DNA from: Candidatus Aegiribacteria sp.
Lineage (GTDB): Bacteria; Fermentibacterota; Fermentibacteria; Fermentibacterales; Fermentibacteraceae
NCBI GenBank assembly: GCA_021107345.1
Contig: JAIOSX010000005.1
Coordinates: 1-13,557, forward strand
Direction of reading: 5' to 3'
Length of the DNA: 13,557 nt
Position numbers and translations under genes: made by a program. Each line of letters starts with the position of its first letter. Position 1 is the first letter of the stretch. Positions 1 through 7,867 of this stretch are shown piece after piece. Under the pieces are notes generated by a model. That model was not told the DNA's origin, searched no databases, and was given only the letters and a program-made list of their open reading frames with translations.

Positions 1-294
1 GAATCTTTCTCCGCCGTGAACGACTCTGTGACCAACCGCTCCGATTTCGCTGTAGTTTTCAATTGGGCCGTATTCAGAGTTTGTAAGGGCATCCAGAACA
101 AAATTTACGCCCTTCTTGTGATCGGGAACAGGTTCTTCAAGAATGATCGTCTTTCCGCCGGATTTGTACTTTATCCGTCCTTCAGGGAGACCGATTCTCT
201 CGATCAATCCTTCGGCAAGCAGATTCTCGTTCTCCATATCGATGAGTTTGAACTTGATGGAAGAACTTCCGCTGTTAATGACAAGTATCTTCAT
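1..294 (-). CDS. ackA: Acetate kinase, N-terminal part (cut by window edge)
   Basis: Acetate kinase transfers phosphate between acetyl phosphate and ADP, making ATP and acetate in the cytoplasm (Pta-AckA route). Translating the minus strand from 294 gives 98 codons with no stop. It opens MKILVINSGSSSIKFKLID, the family's N-terminal phosphate-binding signature, and ends in GHRVVHGGERF, which matches the conserved acetate-kinase GHRVVHGG block near residue 90. The rest, about three quarters of a typical 400-residue protein, lies beyond base 1. The ATG at 294 is preceded by GGAGG at 5 bases spacing. It lies 183 bases downstream of the phosphatase gene on the same strand, so it may have its own promoter or be read through from hisS. 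It points to fermentative acetate and ATP production. The family assignment is firm; only the C-terminus is unseen. Confidence 0.95.
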   Translation of the reverse strand, partial: MKILVINSGSSSIKFKLIDMENENLLAEGLIERIGLPEGRIKYKSGGKTIILEEPVPDHKKGVNFVLDALTNSEYGPIENYSEIGAVGHRVVHGGERF

Positions 295-373
295 GCAGGC
301 CTCCATGCAAATGAATATCGGGTTGGTTTTCCCCGGAGATGGGCACTATGTCAACGACAAAAACGAAGGTTGA

Positions 374-402
374 AAAATACTTATAATCGAGTTTAAAATC
401 AA
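374..402 (-). promoter_or_regulatory. Possible sigma70-like promoter for ackA
   Basis: On the minus strand TTGATT (402-397) is followed after 17 bases by TATTTT (379-374), about 80 bases before the ackA start. Each box matches the consensus at 4 of 6 positions in an AT-rich stretch, so a chance match is possible. The rest of the 183-base gap (295-477) shows only the ackA ribosome-binding site and no clear terminator for the phosphatase gene. Confidence 0.25.
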
Positions 403-477
403 GGGTTATCTGCTGTGGAAAGCAAAGTTATTGTTCAAATCGATCCTTTTTTTAAAGCGCAGTTTATCAGAGGTGGT

Positions 478-2832
478 TCAGTCAGCGCTTGCTTCAGTAT
501 ACTCCGTACATGTTATCATAAGGAGAGTCATATCATCAAATGCAGCAACTTCCCCCCGGAACGACGAAAGCCTGTCAAGAAGATTCTCAAGGATGAACCG
601 CGACTGAAGGCTTTGCTGCACGGCAAGAAATGCTTCAAGCCTGCCCGTACCGAATTCCTCTCCCGTCTCCTTATCCATGCTTTCCGTAATGCCGTCAGTG
701 TACAGTAGCAGCCTGTCATCAGTGTTCAATCTTATGGTGGTCGTCCTGTATTCTGCATCACCTTTTACGCCGAGTACAAGACCTCCTTCGGATAATCTGC
801 TTATTATCCCATCGCTTCCGACAAGAATAGGCGGATCATGGCCGGCGCAGCAGTAGCTGAGAGTTCTATCGGCAGGGTCAAGAACGCCGTAGAAGAAAGT
901 TATGAATTTGTCATCAGGCATTCTCCTGCTCATTATATCGTTGAGTCTCTGTACTGTATCACCTGCTATATTACTCATCCCCGGAGCTATGGCATGAAGT
1001 GCGGATTGAAGCGCAGCCATCAGCAAAGCGGCCGCGGTGCCCTTCCCGGCAACGTCAGCAATTGCTATACCGTAGAATCCGCCAGGAATTGGAAATACAT
1101 CGTAATAATCCCCACCCACCTGCATACTGGGTACTGAAATAGCAGCTATATCAACATTCTCGATCTCCGGAAGATCTCCGGGAAGCAGGCTTTCCTGAAT
1201 TGATCTGGCTATTGACAGCTCTTCACGGTACCTTTCTCGTTCCAGCTCCGTTTCCATCAGCCTCGCATTATCTATAGCCGCGGCTACCTGTCTTGCGAAG
1301 GTTTCTATAAGACCCTTTGATTCGTTCATGAATCCGAACTGACGATTCGTGGAAGCAAAGATAATGCCGAATGTCCTTTTCCTGATCATAAGCTTTGAAG
1401 CGATCAGAGAACCCGGCACAGGAGAGTCCTTTCCCGCTAATGCCGCCAGAGGGCTGTTCGGGTACCGGTTGTAAAGGATCGTTCCACCGGCCTTTTCCAG
1501 TCGCTTCAGAACTTCTCTGTGCCATTGGTCGGGAAACGCGGCTTCAGAAGAATCCCTTCCTGTAGCCTCCCAGAAACTGAAATCTTTCTTATCCAGTTGT
1601 ACGGCCCAGCACCTGTCGGCACCGGAAAATCTTCTACCGAGAGTTACTGATGCATGTACGATCTTATCTTCATCAAAGGTTGAATAGATTGACTGGCCGA
1701 GTCCGTCCATTATCCTCAGCTGATTGAGTTTCCTGTCCACAAGTCTTGCGGACGGGAGAAGGAAGAGGATCTTAAGGAAGGTCACTGAGCTGAAGATCAG
1801 CAGGATGGTGAACACACAGCCGATAAGGGTTCCCAGCGCAAGGGATGATATTGTCAGGCCACCCCTGAAGTAGAATCTGAGAATGGACTGGGAGAGCATG
1901 AAAACTCCCAGTGATCCTATAAGAGCAACGTACTTCCTCCATCTGTTGAGGTAGTGTGCCCAGTCAGTTCTGAACGAATTAATGAACGCGAAGATGAAAA
2001 GCAGGACATAGAAAGGACTTATCGACAGGAGAATTTCAGAATTGCTGATTCCTGATATGGCCGTTCGCAATAAATCTTCCAGTCCCAGAGAAACGTACAG
2101 GATTCTGAGGACAAGAGTAATCACAAGCAACTGGAACCAAAGGAGTGTGCCTTTTCTGCGCTCTACCAGAACAAGGTATCTCAGTGACGCGACTATAGCG
2201 ATAGAAAACAAGATAGCAGCGATAAGGGCAAGTATCTTCAGAGGATGCTCCGATTCCCTCAGCGTTCCTTCGGACAGGATAATGGAGTCCTCCTTGGCTA
2301 CATTCGAACCGGAGTAAACGGCTCTGATGAATACCTCAGCAGTCGCTGAAGTTACATCTCCCAATGCTCCGAGTGTCATTCCCAGGGTTCCGGAACCGTC
2401 GAAAAGACCTAAGTTCCTGATAGCATCGCCACCTGAGACGGCAAGGCTGTCAATATCGCTCTGAATTTCAGCCCAGCCTGAAGCTTCCGAACTACCATCA
2501 CGGAGTAACAGTAATTTCTTCGTTAAATAGTTATCATGAACGGCTTCGTCCGGTACGGCCTGTTCTTCACTGACTGAAGGCTGCAGAAAAACCGCAAGCC
2601 CGAAGACTATCAGTGTGAAAATAACCAGTGATATGAGTACGCTTGTAAGATGAAGCCTGGAAATAAGCCTGGCAAAGATCAGATACAGAAATACTGCCCC
2701 CAGACACGCTGATGTTTCCGAAAAACTCAGACTCCCCGGAGAAGTACGCAGGAAAAACAACGGGATAAACATGAATATTGTAAGAATTACAATGAATATC
2801 CTGCATGAAATCCTGATTTTGAATCCGGTCAA
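478..2832 (-). CDS. Membrane-anchored GAF-SpoIIE/PP2C serine phosphatase (RsbU-like)
   Basis: Likely a sensor phosphatase that dephosphorylates a phosphoserine protein such as an anti-sigma-factor antagonist (RsbV/SpoIIAA type); the substrate is not in this window. Numbering is from a GTG at 2847. About eight hydrophobic segments lie between residues 15 and 360, with a soluble, probably extracytoplasmic loop at 91-203. A GAF-like domain covers about 380-530, then a short charged linker (531-548) and the SpoIIE/PP2C domain at 556-780. The metal-binding blocks VGGDYYDVF (577-585), ADVAGKG (597-603), YTDGITE (716-722) and FDDMTLL (770-776) are intact, so it should be active. Two starts compete: GTG 2847, and TTG 2832, which overlaps the hisS stop and has GGAG 5 bases upstream. 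TTG is preferred here, giving 784 residues. The overlap indicates translational coupling to hisS. No histidine kinase or HATPase domain is fused. Confidence 0.85.
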   Translation of the reverse strand: MTGFKIRISCRIFIVILTIFMFIPLFFLRTSPGSLSFSETSACLGAVFLYLIFARLISRLHLTSVLISLVIFTLIVFGLAVFLQPSVSEEQAVPDEAVHDNYLTKKLLLLRDGSSEASGWAEIQSDIDSLAVSGGDAIRNLGLFDGSGTLGMTLGALGDVTSATAEVFIRAVYSGSNVAKEDSIILSEGTLRESEHPLKILALIAAILFSIAIVASLRYLVLVERRKGTLLWFQLLVITLVLRILYVSLGLEDLLRTAISGISNSEILLSISPFYVLLFIFAFINSFRTDWAHYLNRWRKYVALIGSLGVFMLSQSILRFYFRGGLTISSLALGTLIGCVFTILLIFSSVTFLKILFLLPSARLVDRKLNQLRIMDGLGQSIYSTFDEDKIVHASVTLGRRFSGADRCWAVQLDKKDFSFWEATGRDSSEAAFPDQWHREVLKRLEKAGGTILYNRYPNSPLAALAGKDSPVPGSLIASKLMIRKRTFGIIFASTNRQFGFMNESKGLIETFARQVAAAIDNARLMETELERERYREELSIARSIQESLLPGDLPEIENVDIAAISVPSMQVGGDYYDVFPIPGGFYGIAIADVAGKGTAAALLMAALQSALHAIAPGMSNIAGDTVQRLNDIMSRRMPDDKFITFFYGVLDPADRTLSYCCAGHDPPILVGSDGIISRLSEGGLVLGVKGDAEYRTTTIRLNTDDRLLLYTDGITESMDKETGEEFGTGRLEAFLAVQQSLQSRFILENLLDRLSSFRGEVAAFDDMTLLMITCTEYTEASAD

Positions 2833-4148
2833 TTCTGCTCCCTGCACAGACTCCTGTCTGCAAGAATTTGTGGTATCTCTGATACTTCACACTCAGTTTC
2901 AGTGCCCGAGGACATATCCTTGAGTGTGACTCTTCCTGAAGCTACTTCCTCAGGACCGATAACCGCAATGTATCCAATTGATTTCCTGTCAGCGATTTTG
3001 AACTGCTTTGAAAGTTTCTTTCCTGTGATATCAATCTCAACAGAAATACAGTTGTCTCGCAGCTTCTCCGCAAGGTTCACCGCGAAGACTCTTTCTTCAT
3101 CGGAGTATACAGCTAGAAAAATATCCGCCGGGTGTTCCCCGGAAATGCCGAAAGGTATCAGCCCATATGTTTCCAGAAACAGCTCCAGAGTAATAAGTCC
3201 GAGTCCGAATCCTACTCCGGAAACCTTCTGGCCACCGAACATACCTACAAGGTTATCGTACCGGCCTCCCCCGCATATCGCCCTCCGGTTTTCACTTCCT
3301 GTATCCATAACCTCGAAAACTGTTCCTGTATAGTAATCCAGTCCCCGCACAACACTTGCATCGAACTGCGCTTCCGAAATACCGGCATCCTTCAGCATTC
3401 CGCTGAATCTTACTACCTCGCCGTAGGCTATACTGCCTGCCGCGGCTTCCGCTAACCAGGGAGTATTCGGATCGGTACACGACGCAAATCTGTTAATCGT
3501 ATCCGCTTTCAGTTCGTCCCAGATCCCGTTCCTGATCAATTCTTCCCATTCATCAGGTTTTAACTTGTCCTTCTTGTCGATCACTGCAAAGGCCTGAGTC
3601 ATCTCCTCTTCCGTCATACCGCAGCCCTCCAGGATCTCTGAAGCGAGTCTTCTGCTTGAGTAGCGTATAACGTACTGACCGGGGCTGGCGTTGAGACTGT
3701 TCATTATTCTTCTCAGAACAAGAAACACTTCAAGTTCAGCTTCAAGACCGGTAGGCCCCAGAATGTCAAGGTTGAACTGCATGAATTCCCGGACCCTCCC
3801 GCGCTGGGGTCTCTCGTACCTGTAACAGATCGGAAATGACATCCACCGTACCGGGTAGATAAGCTCCCCTGAAGCAGCCACCATCCTTGCCAGGGAAGGT
3901 GTAAGCTCCGGCCTCATTATAAGCTTTCTGCCGCCCTTGTCGGTGAAGTTATAACTCTGCTCAACAGCCAGTTCGCTGCCGGATTTAGCAAGAAAAAGCT
4001 CGAGAGGCTCAAGAACCGGGGTCTCGTATTCCTCGAAGCCGTATGCAGCCCCCGCTTCCCGCAATCGTTTGACAATGTAATCTTCAATCCTCTTCTCACC
4101 AGGCGTAAGCTCCCTCATGCCCTTGAGAGGTTTTCTACTGAGTGTCAT
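2829..4148 (-). CDS. hisS: Histidyl-tRNA synthetase
   Basis: Class II synthetase that charges tRNA-His with histidine in the cytoplasm. The 439-residue length is normal. Visible signatures in order: GMRELTPGE (10-18), RPELTPSLAR (79-88), the motif 2 / HisA block YRYERPQRGRVREFMQFNLD (109-128), the histidine-binding GLDYYTGTVFE (269-279), GGGRYDNL (293-300) and motif 3 GVGFGLGLITL (311-321). An anticodon-binding domain follows at about 342-430. The ATG at 4148 has AGGAG four bases upstream. It is the first gene of a minus-strand pair, its last bases overlapping the phosphatase start. The 147-base gap to the divergent lipoprotein gene is too short for a full T-box leader and shows none. Assignment is certain. 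Confidence 0.98.
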   Translation of the reverse strand: MTLSRKPLKGMRELTPGEKRIEDYIVKRLREAGAAYGFEEYETPVLEPLELFLAKSGSELAVEQSYNFTDKGGRKLIMRPELTPSLARMVAASGELIYPVRWMSFPICYRYERPQRGRVREFMQFNLDILGPTGLEAELEVFLVLRRIMNSLNASPGQYVIRYSSRRLASEILEGCGMTEEEMTQAFAVIDKKDKLKPDEWEELIRNGIWDELKADTINRFASCTDPNTPWLAEAAAGSIAYGEVVRFSGMLKDAGISEAQFDASVVRGLDYYTGTVFEVMDTGSENRRAICGGGRYDNLVGMFGGQKVSGVGFGLGLITLELFLETYGLIPFGISGEHPADIFLAVYSDEERVFAVNLAEKLRDNCISVEIDITGKKLSKQFKIADRKSIGYIAVIGPEEVASGRVTLKDMSSGTETECEVSEIPQILADRSLCREQN

Positions 4149-4223
4149 AAAACTCCTCTGATGGAAAAACCTATAAACACGACTATTCTGTGGAAAAGGG
4201 AGGGAAAATTCAAGTGGCAGCTG

Positions 4224-4252
4224 TTTACCGGGGAACGGAAATCTACCATATT
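4224..4252 (+). promoter_or_regulatory. Possible promoter for the DOMON-flavin reductase pair
   Basis: TTTACC (4224-4229) and CATATT (4247-4252) are 17 bases apart, within the divergent gap between hisS and the lipoprotein gene, and end 43 bases before its ATG. Each box matches the sigma70 consensus at 4 of 6 positions, so support is weak. Confidence 0.22.
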
Positions 4253-4295
4253 TGTTTCCAGAATGAGCTGCAATTCCGTCAGGAGGATATCTATT

Positions 4296-4829
4296 ATGAA
4301 GAAATACTGTATGATTTTCGTAACCCTTGTTACTCTGCTGCTGTTTCTCGCAGCATGCGAGGACGGTCCATTCGATCCAGATGGGTGGAACACTAAATCA
4401 CATGAAGGCTTCGTACTGAAATGGAGAGTTCAGGGCAGTGACCTGGAAGCAGAACTAAAAGGCCCCTCAACGGGATGGATAGCCGTCGGATTCGCCGGAT
4501 CCTATATGATGCATGACTCCAACATAATAATCGGGTATGTGAACGGCTCTTCAGTCAGTATCAGAGATGATTTCGGAGTTGACAGCAATACCCATGTTTC
4601 CGACAGCGATCTGCAAAGCGGTGAGCAGAACGTATCGGACAAATCCGGCAGTGAGGGCTCGGGAACGACAACGATATGCTTCACGATTCCCATGGATTCA
4701 GGAGATCTCTACGACAACGCCCTTTCAGAGGGGCAGAGCTACAATATCGTATTCGCCTGCGGCGCGGACGGGGCTGATAATTTCACATCGGATTACACAA
4801 CGATTACGAATACATCGATAACCATCTGA
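4296..4829 (+). CDS. DOMON-domain lipoprotein
   Basis: A predicted membrane-attached extracytoplasmic lipoprotein of 177 residues with one DOMON domain, a fold that binds haem or sugars and often serves redox proteins. The signal peptide is MKKYCMIFVTLVTLLLFLAA with lipobox L18-A19-A20-C21. The domain covers about residues 35-177, with the characteristic GWIAVGF (60-66), MMHDSNIIIGYVNG (71-84) and a following acidic RDDFGVD (90-96). The ATG at 4296 is chosen because AGGAGG lies 9 bases upstream and the signal peptide begins there. The frame is open back to 4161, but that extension has no ribosome-binding site and would bury the signal peptide. It is 17 bases from the flavin-reductase-like gene, so probably co-transcribed. 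Met71/72 and His73 could bind haem but this cannot be shown from sequence. No cytochrome b561 domain is attached. The ligand is unknown. Confidence 0.8.
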   Translation: MKKYCMIFVTLVTLLLFLAACEDGPFDPDGWNTKSHEGFVLKWRVQGSDLEAELKGPSTGWIAVGFAGSYMMHDSNIIIGYVNGSSVSIRDDFGVDSNTHVSDSDLQSGEQNVSDKSGSEGSGTTTICFTIPMDSGDLYDNALSEGQSYNIVFACGADGADNFTSDYTTITNTSITI

Positions 4830-4846
4830 AAGCATATGGAGCTTCA

Positions 4847-5374
4847 ATGAAACCATTCTTCAAAGAGATCAAACCTGACGATATTTCTGAGAACGTTTTT
4901 AAGCTTATAGCGGAGGACTGGTTCCTGCTGACTGCAGGTACCCTTACCAGTGGATACAACACCATGACCGCAAGCTGGGGTGGGCTGGGGCAGCTCTGGC
5001 ACAAGAGAGCAGCCTTTGTATTTGTGCGGCCCCAGAGACATACACGTAATTTCATGGAGAATAACGAACTATTCACAATGAGTTTCTTCAGCGAAGATCA
5101 CAGAGAAGCCCTCAAGTACTGCGGCTCCCATTCAGGCAGGGATATTAACAAAGCTGATAAAGCAGGCCTTACTCCCTTCGAACCGTCAGCCGGCACAACA
5201 TCCTTTGAAAAGGCCAACCTGATCCTTGTCTGCAGGAAGCTCTACTACCAGGATCTTCAACCGGATAGATTTCTGGATAATGAAATAGATGGTCTCTATC
5301 CCGAAAAGGGTTACCATCGCATGTACATCGGAGAGATAGAGAAAGTCATTAAGAACCGAACCGAGAAATCGTAA
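4847..5374 (+). CDS. Flavin reductase-like FMN-binding protein
   Basis: A 175-residue protein of the flavin-reductase-like, FMN-binding split-barrel family (flavoredoxin type), expected in the cytoplasm as an NAD(P)H:FMN reductase or small electron carrier. Visible family blocks: NTMTASWGGLGQLW (38-51), followed by FVFVRPQRHTRNFM (57-70) with the basic FMN-phosphate contacts, TMSFFSED (77-84), YCGSHSGRD (91-99), and a late YHRMYIGEIEKV (156-167). No signal peptide is present. The ATG at 4847 has GGAG 5 bases upstream. It follows the DOMON lipoprotein by 17 bases, suggesting a two-gene operon. Because one product is exported and the other is not, they are unlikely to form a direct complex. The exact substrate cannot be told; the family assignment is strong. 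Confidence 0.85.
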   Translation: MKPFFKEIKPDDISENVFKLIAEDWFLLTAGTLTSGYNTMTASWGGLGQLWHKRAAFVFVRPQRHTRNFMENNELFTMSFFSEDHREALKYCGSHSGRDINKADKAGLTPFEPSAGTTSFEKANLILVCRKLYYQDLQPDRFLDNEIDGLYPEKGYHRMYIGEIEKVIKNRTEKS

Positions 5375-5508
5375 CTTAACGAGTCTTGCTGAAACATTCC
5401 CTTTCTCGGCAATGCCAGGAATAATGCACACTCCACTGTGAGATTCTGAGTTTTACATCTATCCAGATCAAACCTGAACATGATATTCCGGAGAAGTATC
5501 GTAGGGAT

Positions 5509-5537
5509 TTGCGCACTGATTCATCCTAATGTATATT
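5509..5537 (+). promoter_or_regulatory. Possible promoter for the first secreted paralogue
   Basis: TTGCGC (5509-5514) is followed after 17 bases by TATATT (5532-5537), with the downstream ATG 28 bases further on. The -10 box matches 5 of 6 positions and the -35 only 3 of 6. The rest of the 190-base gap after the flavin-reductase gene shows nothing clear, including no U-tract terminator. Confidence 0.35.
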
Positions 5538-5564
5538 GAAAATGTTTAACAGATCGGAGGCAAA

Positions 5565-6416
5565 ATGAAATACATGATTGTTCTACTCGCCCTTGCAGTC
5601 ACCGTCCTTGGATGGGTTGATGAAAATGGACGAGACAGTTCGATTCCTGATGGAACACTTCCCCAGGGAAGTGACGCTATCGTGCTGAGTGTTCTTGATA
5701 CCTTCCAGGTTCCATCTGCCGGTCAGATGCTTGGACTGGATACACAGGAAGGATGCGCTCAGCTTGTGGTTCTGGACAGCAACGCTGAATTACTTCGAGC
5801 GGTCGCAATGGGTACCGGAAATCCTGTGTGGACATGTCCTACTCCCCGTACCTTTACTTTTGGCTGTTGTCATAACTGGCCGGTCCCTTATGGATGGTAT
5901 GTAAACTGCTTTGTAGATACTGAAATGTACTATTACGATTCCAGTAGCTGGAGTGTTGCATTTACAAATCCTGCAGGAAGCTATGGTAGAGGTATGGATT
6001 TTCAGAACGACGGGAACTACATATGGGAAACTTACAGCAGCAGTAGCACCCATGGTATCTACAGGATAGACGAGACTGGTGCTTACAACTATTACTCCGT
6101 ACCAGAGGTCCCCGGTCAGATGAGTGGACTTACGATATTCCCATACAATAGTAATCTGGGAATATTCGTCACCTGTTACAATTTTCAGGAATGGTTCCTC
6201 TACGAATTCAACGGTTCCAGTTTGACTTATAAGGGGTCGGGTAGTGTCGGGCTGAGTAATTTTACGGAGTCACGTGGATTGACCTATCACGCTGACACAG
6301 ACACATTTTTCTGGAGCTATGTGGTATACAGTACTATCCAGTGGATAGCCGAGGTTCAGTTCACAGAAACCGCTCTTGAGCAATCCACCTGGGGATCTAT
6401 AAAAGCGAATTTCTAA
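5565..6416 (+). CDS. Secreted protein of unknown function, paralogue 1 (TWGSIK tail)
   Basis: A 283-residue exported protein; I do not recognise a named family. The signal peptide is MKYMIVLLALAVTVLG, with likely cleavage before W17-V-D-E-N-G. The mature part is rich in Tyr, Trp, Ser, Gly and Asn and has repeating beta-strand-like blocks (for example FTNPAGSYGRGM, PGQMSGLTIF, DTFFWSY), suggesting an all-beta, perhaps propeller-like, fold. It ends in TALEQSTWGSIKANF. A paralogue of exactly the same length lies at 8431-9282 and shares blocks such as DAIVL, FQV-x-SAG, WPVPYGWY, FTNPAG, GQMSGL, VTCY, DTFFWSY and the tail. The ATG at 5565 has GGAGG 4 bases upstream. It appears to be monocistronic: a hairpin follows 26 bases after the stop. 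Cysteines, including the pair in FGCCHNW, could form disulfides. Function unknown. Confidence 0.85.
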   Translation: MKYMIVLLALAVTVLGWVDENGRDSSIPDGTLPQGSDAIVLSVLDTFQVPSAGQMLGLDTQEGCAQLVVLDSNAELLRAVAMGTGNPVWTCPTPRTFTFGCCHNWPVPYGWYVNCFVDTEMYYYDSSSWSVAFTNPAGSYGRGMDFQNDGNYIWETYSSSSTHGIYRIDETGAYNYYSVPEVPGQMSGLTIFPYNSNLGIFVTCYNFQEWFLYEFNGSSLTYKGSGSVGLSNFTESRGLTYHADTDTFFWSYVVYSTIQWIAEVQFTETALEQSTWGSIKANF

Positions 6417-6442
6417 TAATGCTGGTCAGATGAATGCTCTAT

Positions 6443-6472
6443 GCATGGGATATAATTTATCATGTCCCATGC
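6443..6472 (+). terminator. Hairpin terminator-like element after paralogue 1
   Basis: Perfect 8-bp arms GCATGGGA (6443-6450) and TCCCATGC (6465-6472), extendable inwards by a G-U pair and two A-T pairs to leave an 8-base loop (6454-6461). It begins 26 bases after the stop of the secreted protein gene. The following bases are TTCTTCC, only a weak U-tract. It sits between convergent genes. The rest of the gap to 6633 shows nothing I can name. Confidence 0.5.
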
Positions 6473-6633
6473 TTCTTCCAGGAAGTATCCGATATGCTCC
6501 GATTGACAGATTTTCTTTATGTAGAAATATCCTCTTCATCGGGTTAATCTCCTGAAAATCGCAGCAGTAAAGATGAATACACTGCTGGCTCCGGCTTAAT
6601 TGAAACAAGTGAAGAGGGATTGAGGACTTCATA

Positions 6634-7281
6634 CTATGGATGCTCGATATCATTGTTATCAAGAACGATATCCGCCCTGGCAGCAGGATTTATTGCATTC
6701 AGGTATATAATCTGCCCTGGAATATACCGCTTCCTGTAGATCGACTTAACCTCTTCCTGTGAACCGAAGATTTTCGCGTCGCGTTTACAAGCTCTTCTCA
6801 GAGTTTCCTTGAAGTCCGCACGAATGAAGATACTGAAATCCCAGTAAGGGCTCAATTCCGGCCGGTGAAGGAAGATGCCATCGAATAGCAGTAAATCATC
6901 GGCTTCAGCTTTCTTGAATGTGCGCTCTACTGCTGAATCTGTCCTTAAGTCCCAGCTGGAAGTTCTGTAGATAAGGTTGCCACAGGGACCCAGTGGTTTC
7001 AGAACTGAATTGACAATGGCAGCGTTATCAAAGGTATCTTCGTAAAATCCTCCTGGAGAATACCTGCCCTGCCTGTATCTGATATCCTCCGGATTATGAA
7101 AACCGTCAGCTGAGATCCTTATAACGTTGCTTCCACGGTTACGGAATTGCTCCGCAAGCTCATCAGCAAGTGTTGTCTTACCGGAACAGTCCACACCGTC
7201 GATTCCCACTCGAGTAGGATGAGGCAGATTAATTGAGGCGATCAATTCCGACAGTTTATCCAGCACCTGAATCCTATCCAC
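6634..7281 (-). CDS. Uridine kinase-like P-loop nucleoside kinase
   Basis: A P-loop kinase of the uridine kinase / phosphoribulokinase superfamily, probably phosphorylating a nucleoside such as uridine with ATP or GTP in the cytoplasm. With the start used here, Walker A is GVDCSGKT at residues 29-36 in the block RVGIDGVDCSGKTTLADELA. A Walker B-like stretch LLLFDGIFL follows, with ISADGFHNPEDIRYRQGRYS as the substrate-side region and RRACKRDAK as an arginine-rich lid. The open frame extends to a GTG at 7317 and an ATG at 7311 with only a poor AGGTG nearby. I prefer GTG 7281 because GGAGG lies 4 bases upstream and family members begin at this VDRIQVLDKL point, giving 215 residues. It stands alone, convergent with the first secreted paralogue. 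The true substrate is inferred only from family resemblance. Confidence 0.8.
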   Translation of the reverse strand: MDRIQVLDKLSELIASINLPHPTRVGIDGVDCSGKTTLADELAEQFRNRGSNVIRISADGFHNPEDIRYRQGRYSPGGFYEDTFDNAAIVNSVLKPLGPCGNLIYRTSSWDLRTDSAVERTFKKAEADDLLLFDGIFLHRPELSPYWDFSIFIRADFKETLRRACKRDAKIFGSQEEVKSIYRKRYIPGQIIYLNAINPAARADIVLDNNDIEHP

Positions 7282-7549
7282 TGCACCTCCGAAGTAATTG
7301 AATGAGATCATATGCACCTGACCGCGAATATATTTCTTGTATTATTTCTCTCACCTCCAGGTTCAGTGGAATCCATAAGACCACGCGAATCTCCTGTTTT
7401 TGTGTGCATACGTATATAAAACAAGTCAGAAGAGTGGCCATTGACGTAGCTAAACATACGATTGAATGTTCTGAAAGTAGATATCATTTGAAAATATGTA
7501 GAGTCGGCAGAGTCATTATTGTGTTTAAATAGTAAATAGGGAGTGCTAA

Positions 7550-7789
7550 ATGAGTGTATCCATGAATATTGATGAATTTATTGATATAAAATGTCCAAAA
7601 TGTGGCAGGGATATGTCACATGGCTACATTACTGGAAAAGGTATGCTATGGTGGTCACAAAAAGAAAAAACAAAGACACGTTTTAGAGCTAAATGGCTTA
7701 GAAGAGAGGTAGATTGGTGGAATGCCCCTACTTTAGAAGCAGTAAGGTGTGAAGAGTGTAAGATTGGAATATTTCGATATGATTACTGA
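7550..7789 (+). CDS. Small zinc-ribbon protein (DUF6487-like)
   Basis: A 79-residue protein resembling the DUF6487 zinc-ribbon family, whose function is unknown. Two CxxC pairs, CPKC at 15-18 and CEEC at 67-70, should bind one zinc. Between them are the family-like MSHGYITGKGMLWWS and a basic, Trp-rich middle. No signal peptide or membrane segment is present, so it is probably cytoplasmic. The ATG at 7550 has AGGGAG 6 bases upstream; a second in-frame ATG at 7562 lacks this. Third positions are mostly A or T, visibly more AT-rich than the neighbouring genes, suggesting transfer from elsewhere. The 268 bases between it and the kinase start are also AT-rich and hold no gene I can support. A 6-bp hairpin (CAACTG 7795-7800 with CGGTTG 7807-7812) lies just after the stop but has no U-tract. 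Confidence 0.72.
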   Translation: MSVSMNIDEFIDIKCPKCGRDMSHGYITGKGMLWWSQKEKTKTRFRAKWLRREVDWWNAPTLEAVRCEECKIGIFRYDY

Positions 7790-7867
7790 ATTATCAACTG
7801 AATTTCCGGTTGTCAGGTAATCAGGTTTCGAACAGCTTGCAGATATTTATAATGCTCAGACCGGTAA

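Noticed and set aside
16..396. Plus-strand open frame over the window start
   Set aside because: It is antisense to a clear acetate kinase N-terminus on the minus strand and has no family resemblance or ribosome-binding site.
4161..4295. Longer N-terminus for the DOMON lipoprotein
   Set aside because: The upstream ATG lacks a ribosome-binding site and would place 45 residues before a textbook lipoprotein signal peptide that has AGGAGG in front.
4149..4295. T-box leader before hisS
   Set aside because: The gap is only 147 bases and shows neither a T-box core nor a specifier/terminator layout.
7282..7317. Upstream GTG/ATG starts for the uridine kinase-like gene
   Set aside because: They have poor ribosome-binding sites, while GTG 7281 has GGAGG at 4 bases and matches where family members start; not fully excluded.
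7302..7532. Plus-strand 76-codon open frame
   Set aside because: Low-complexity AT-rich region, no ribosome-binding site, no recognisable protein pattern, and it overlaps the kinase 5' region.
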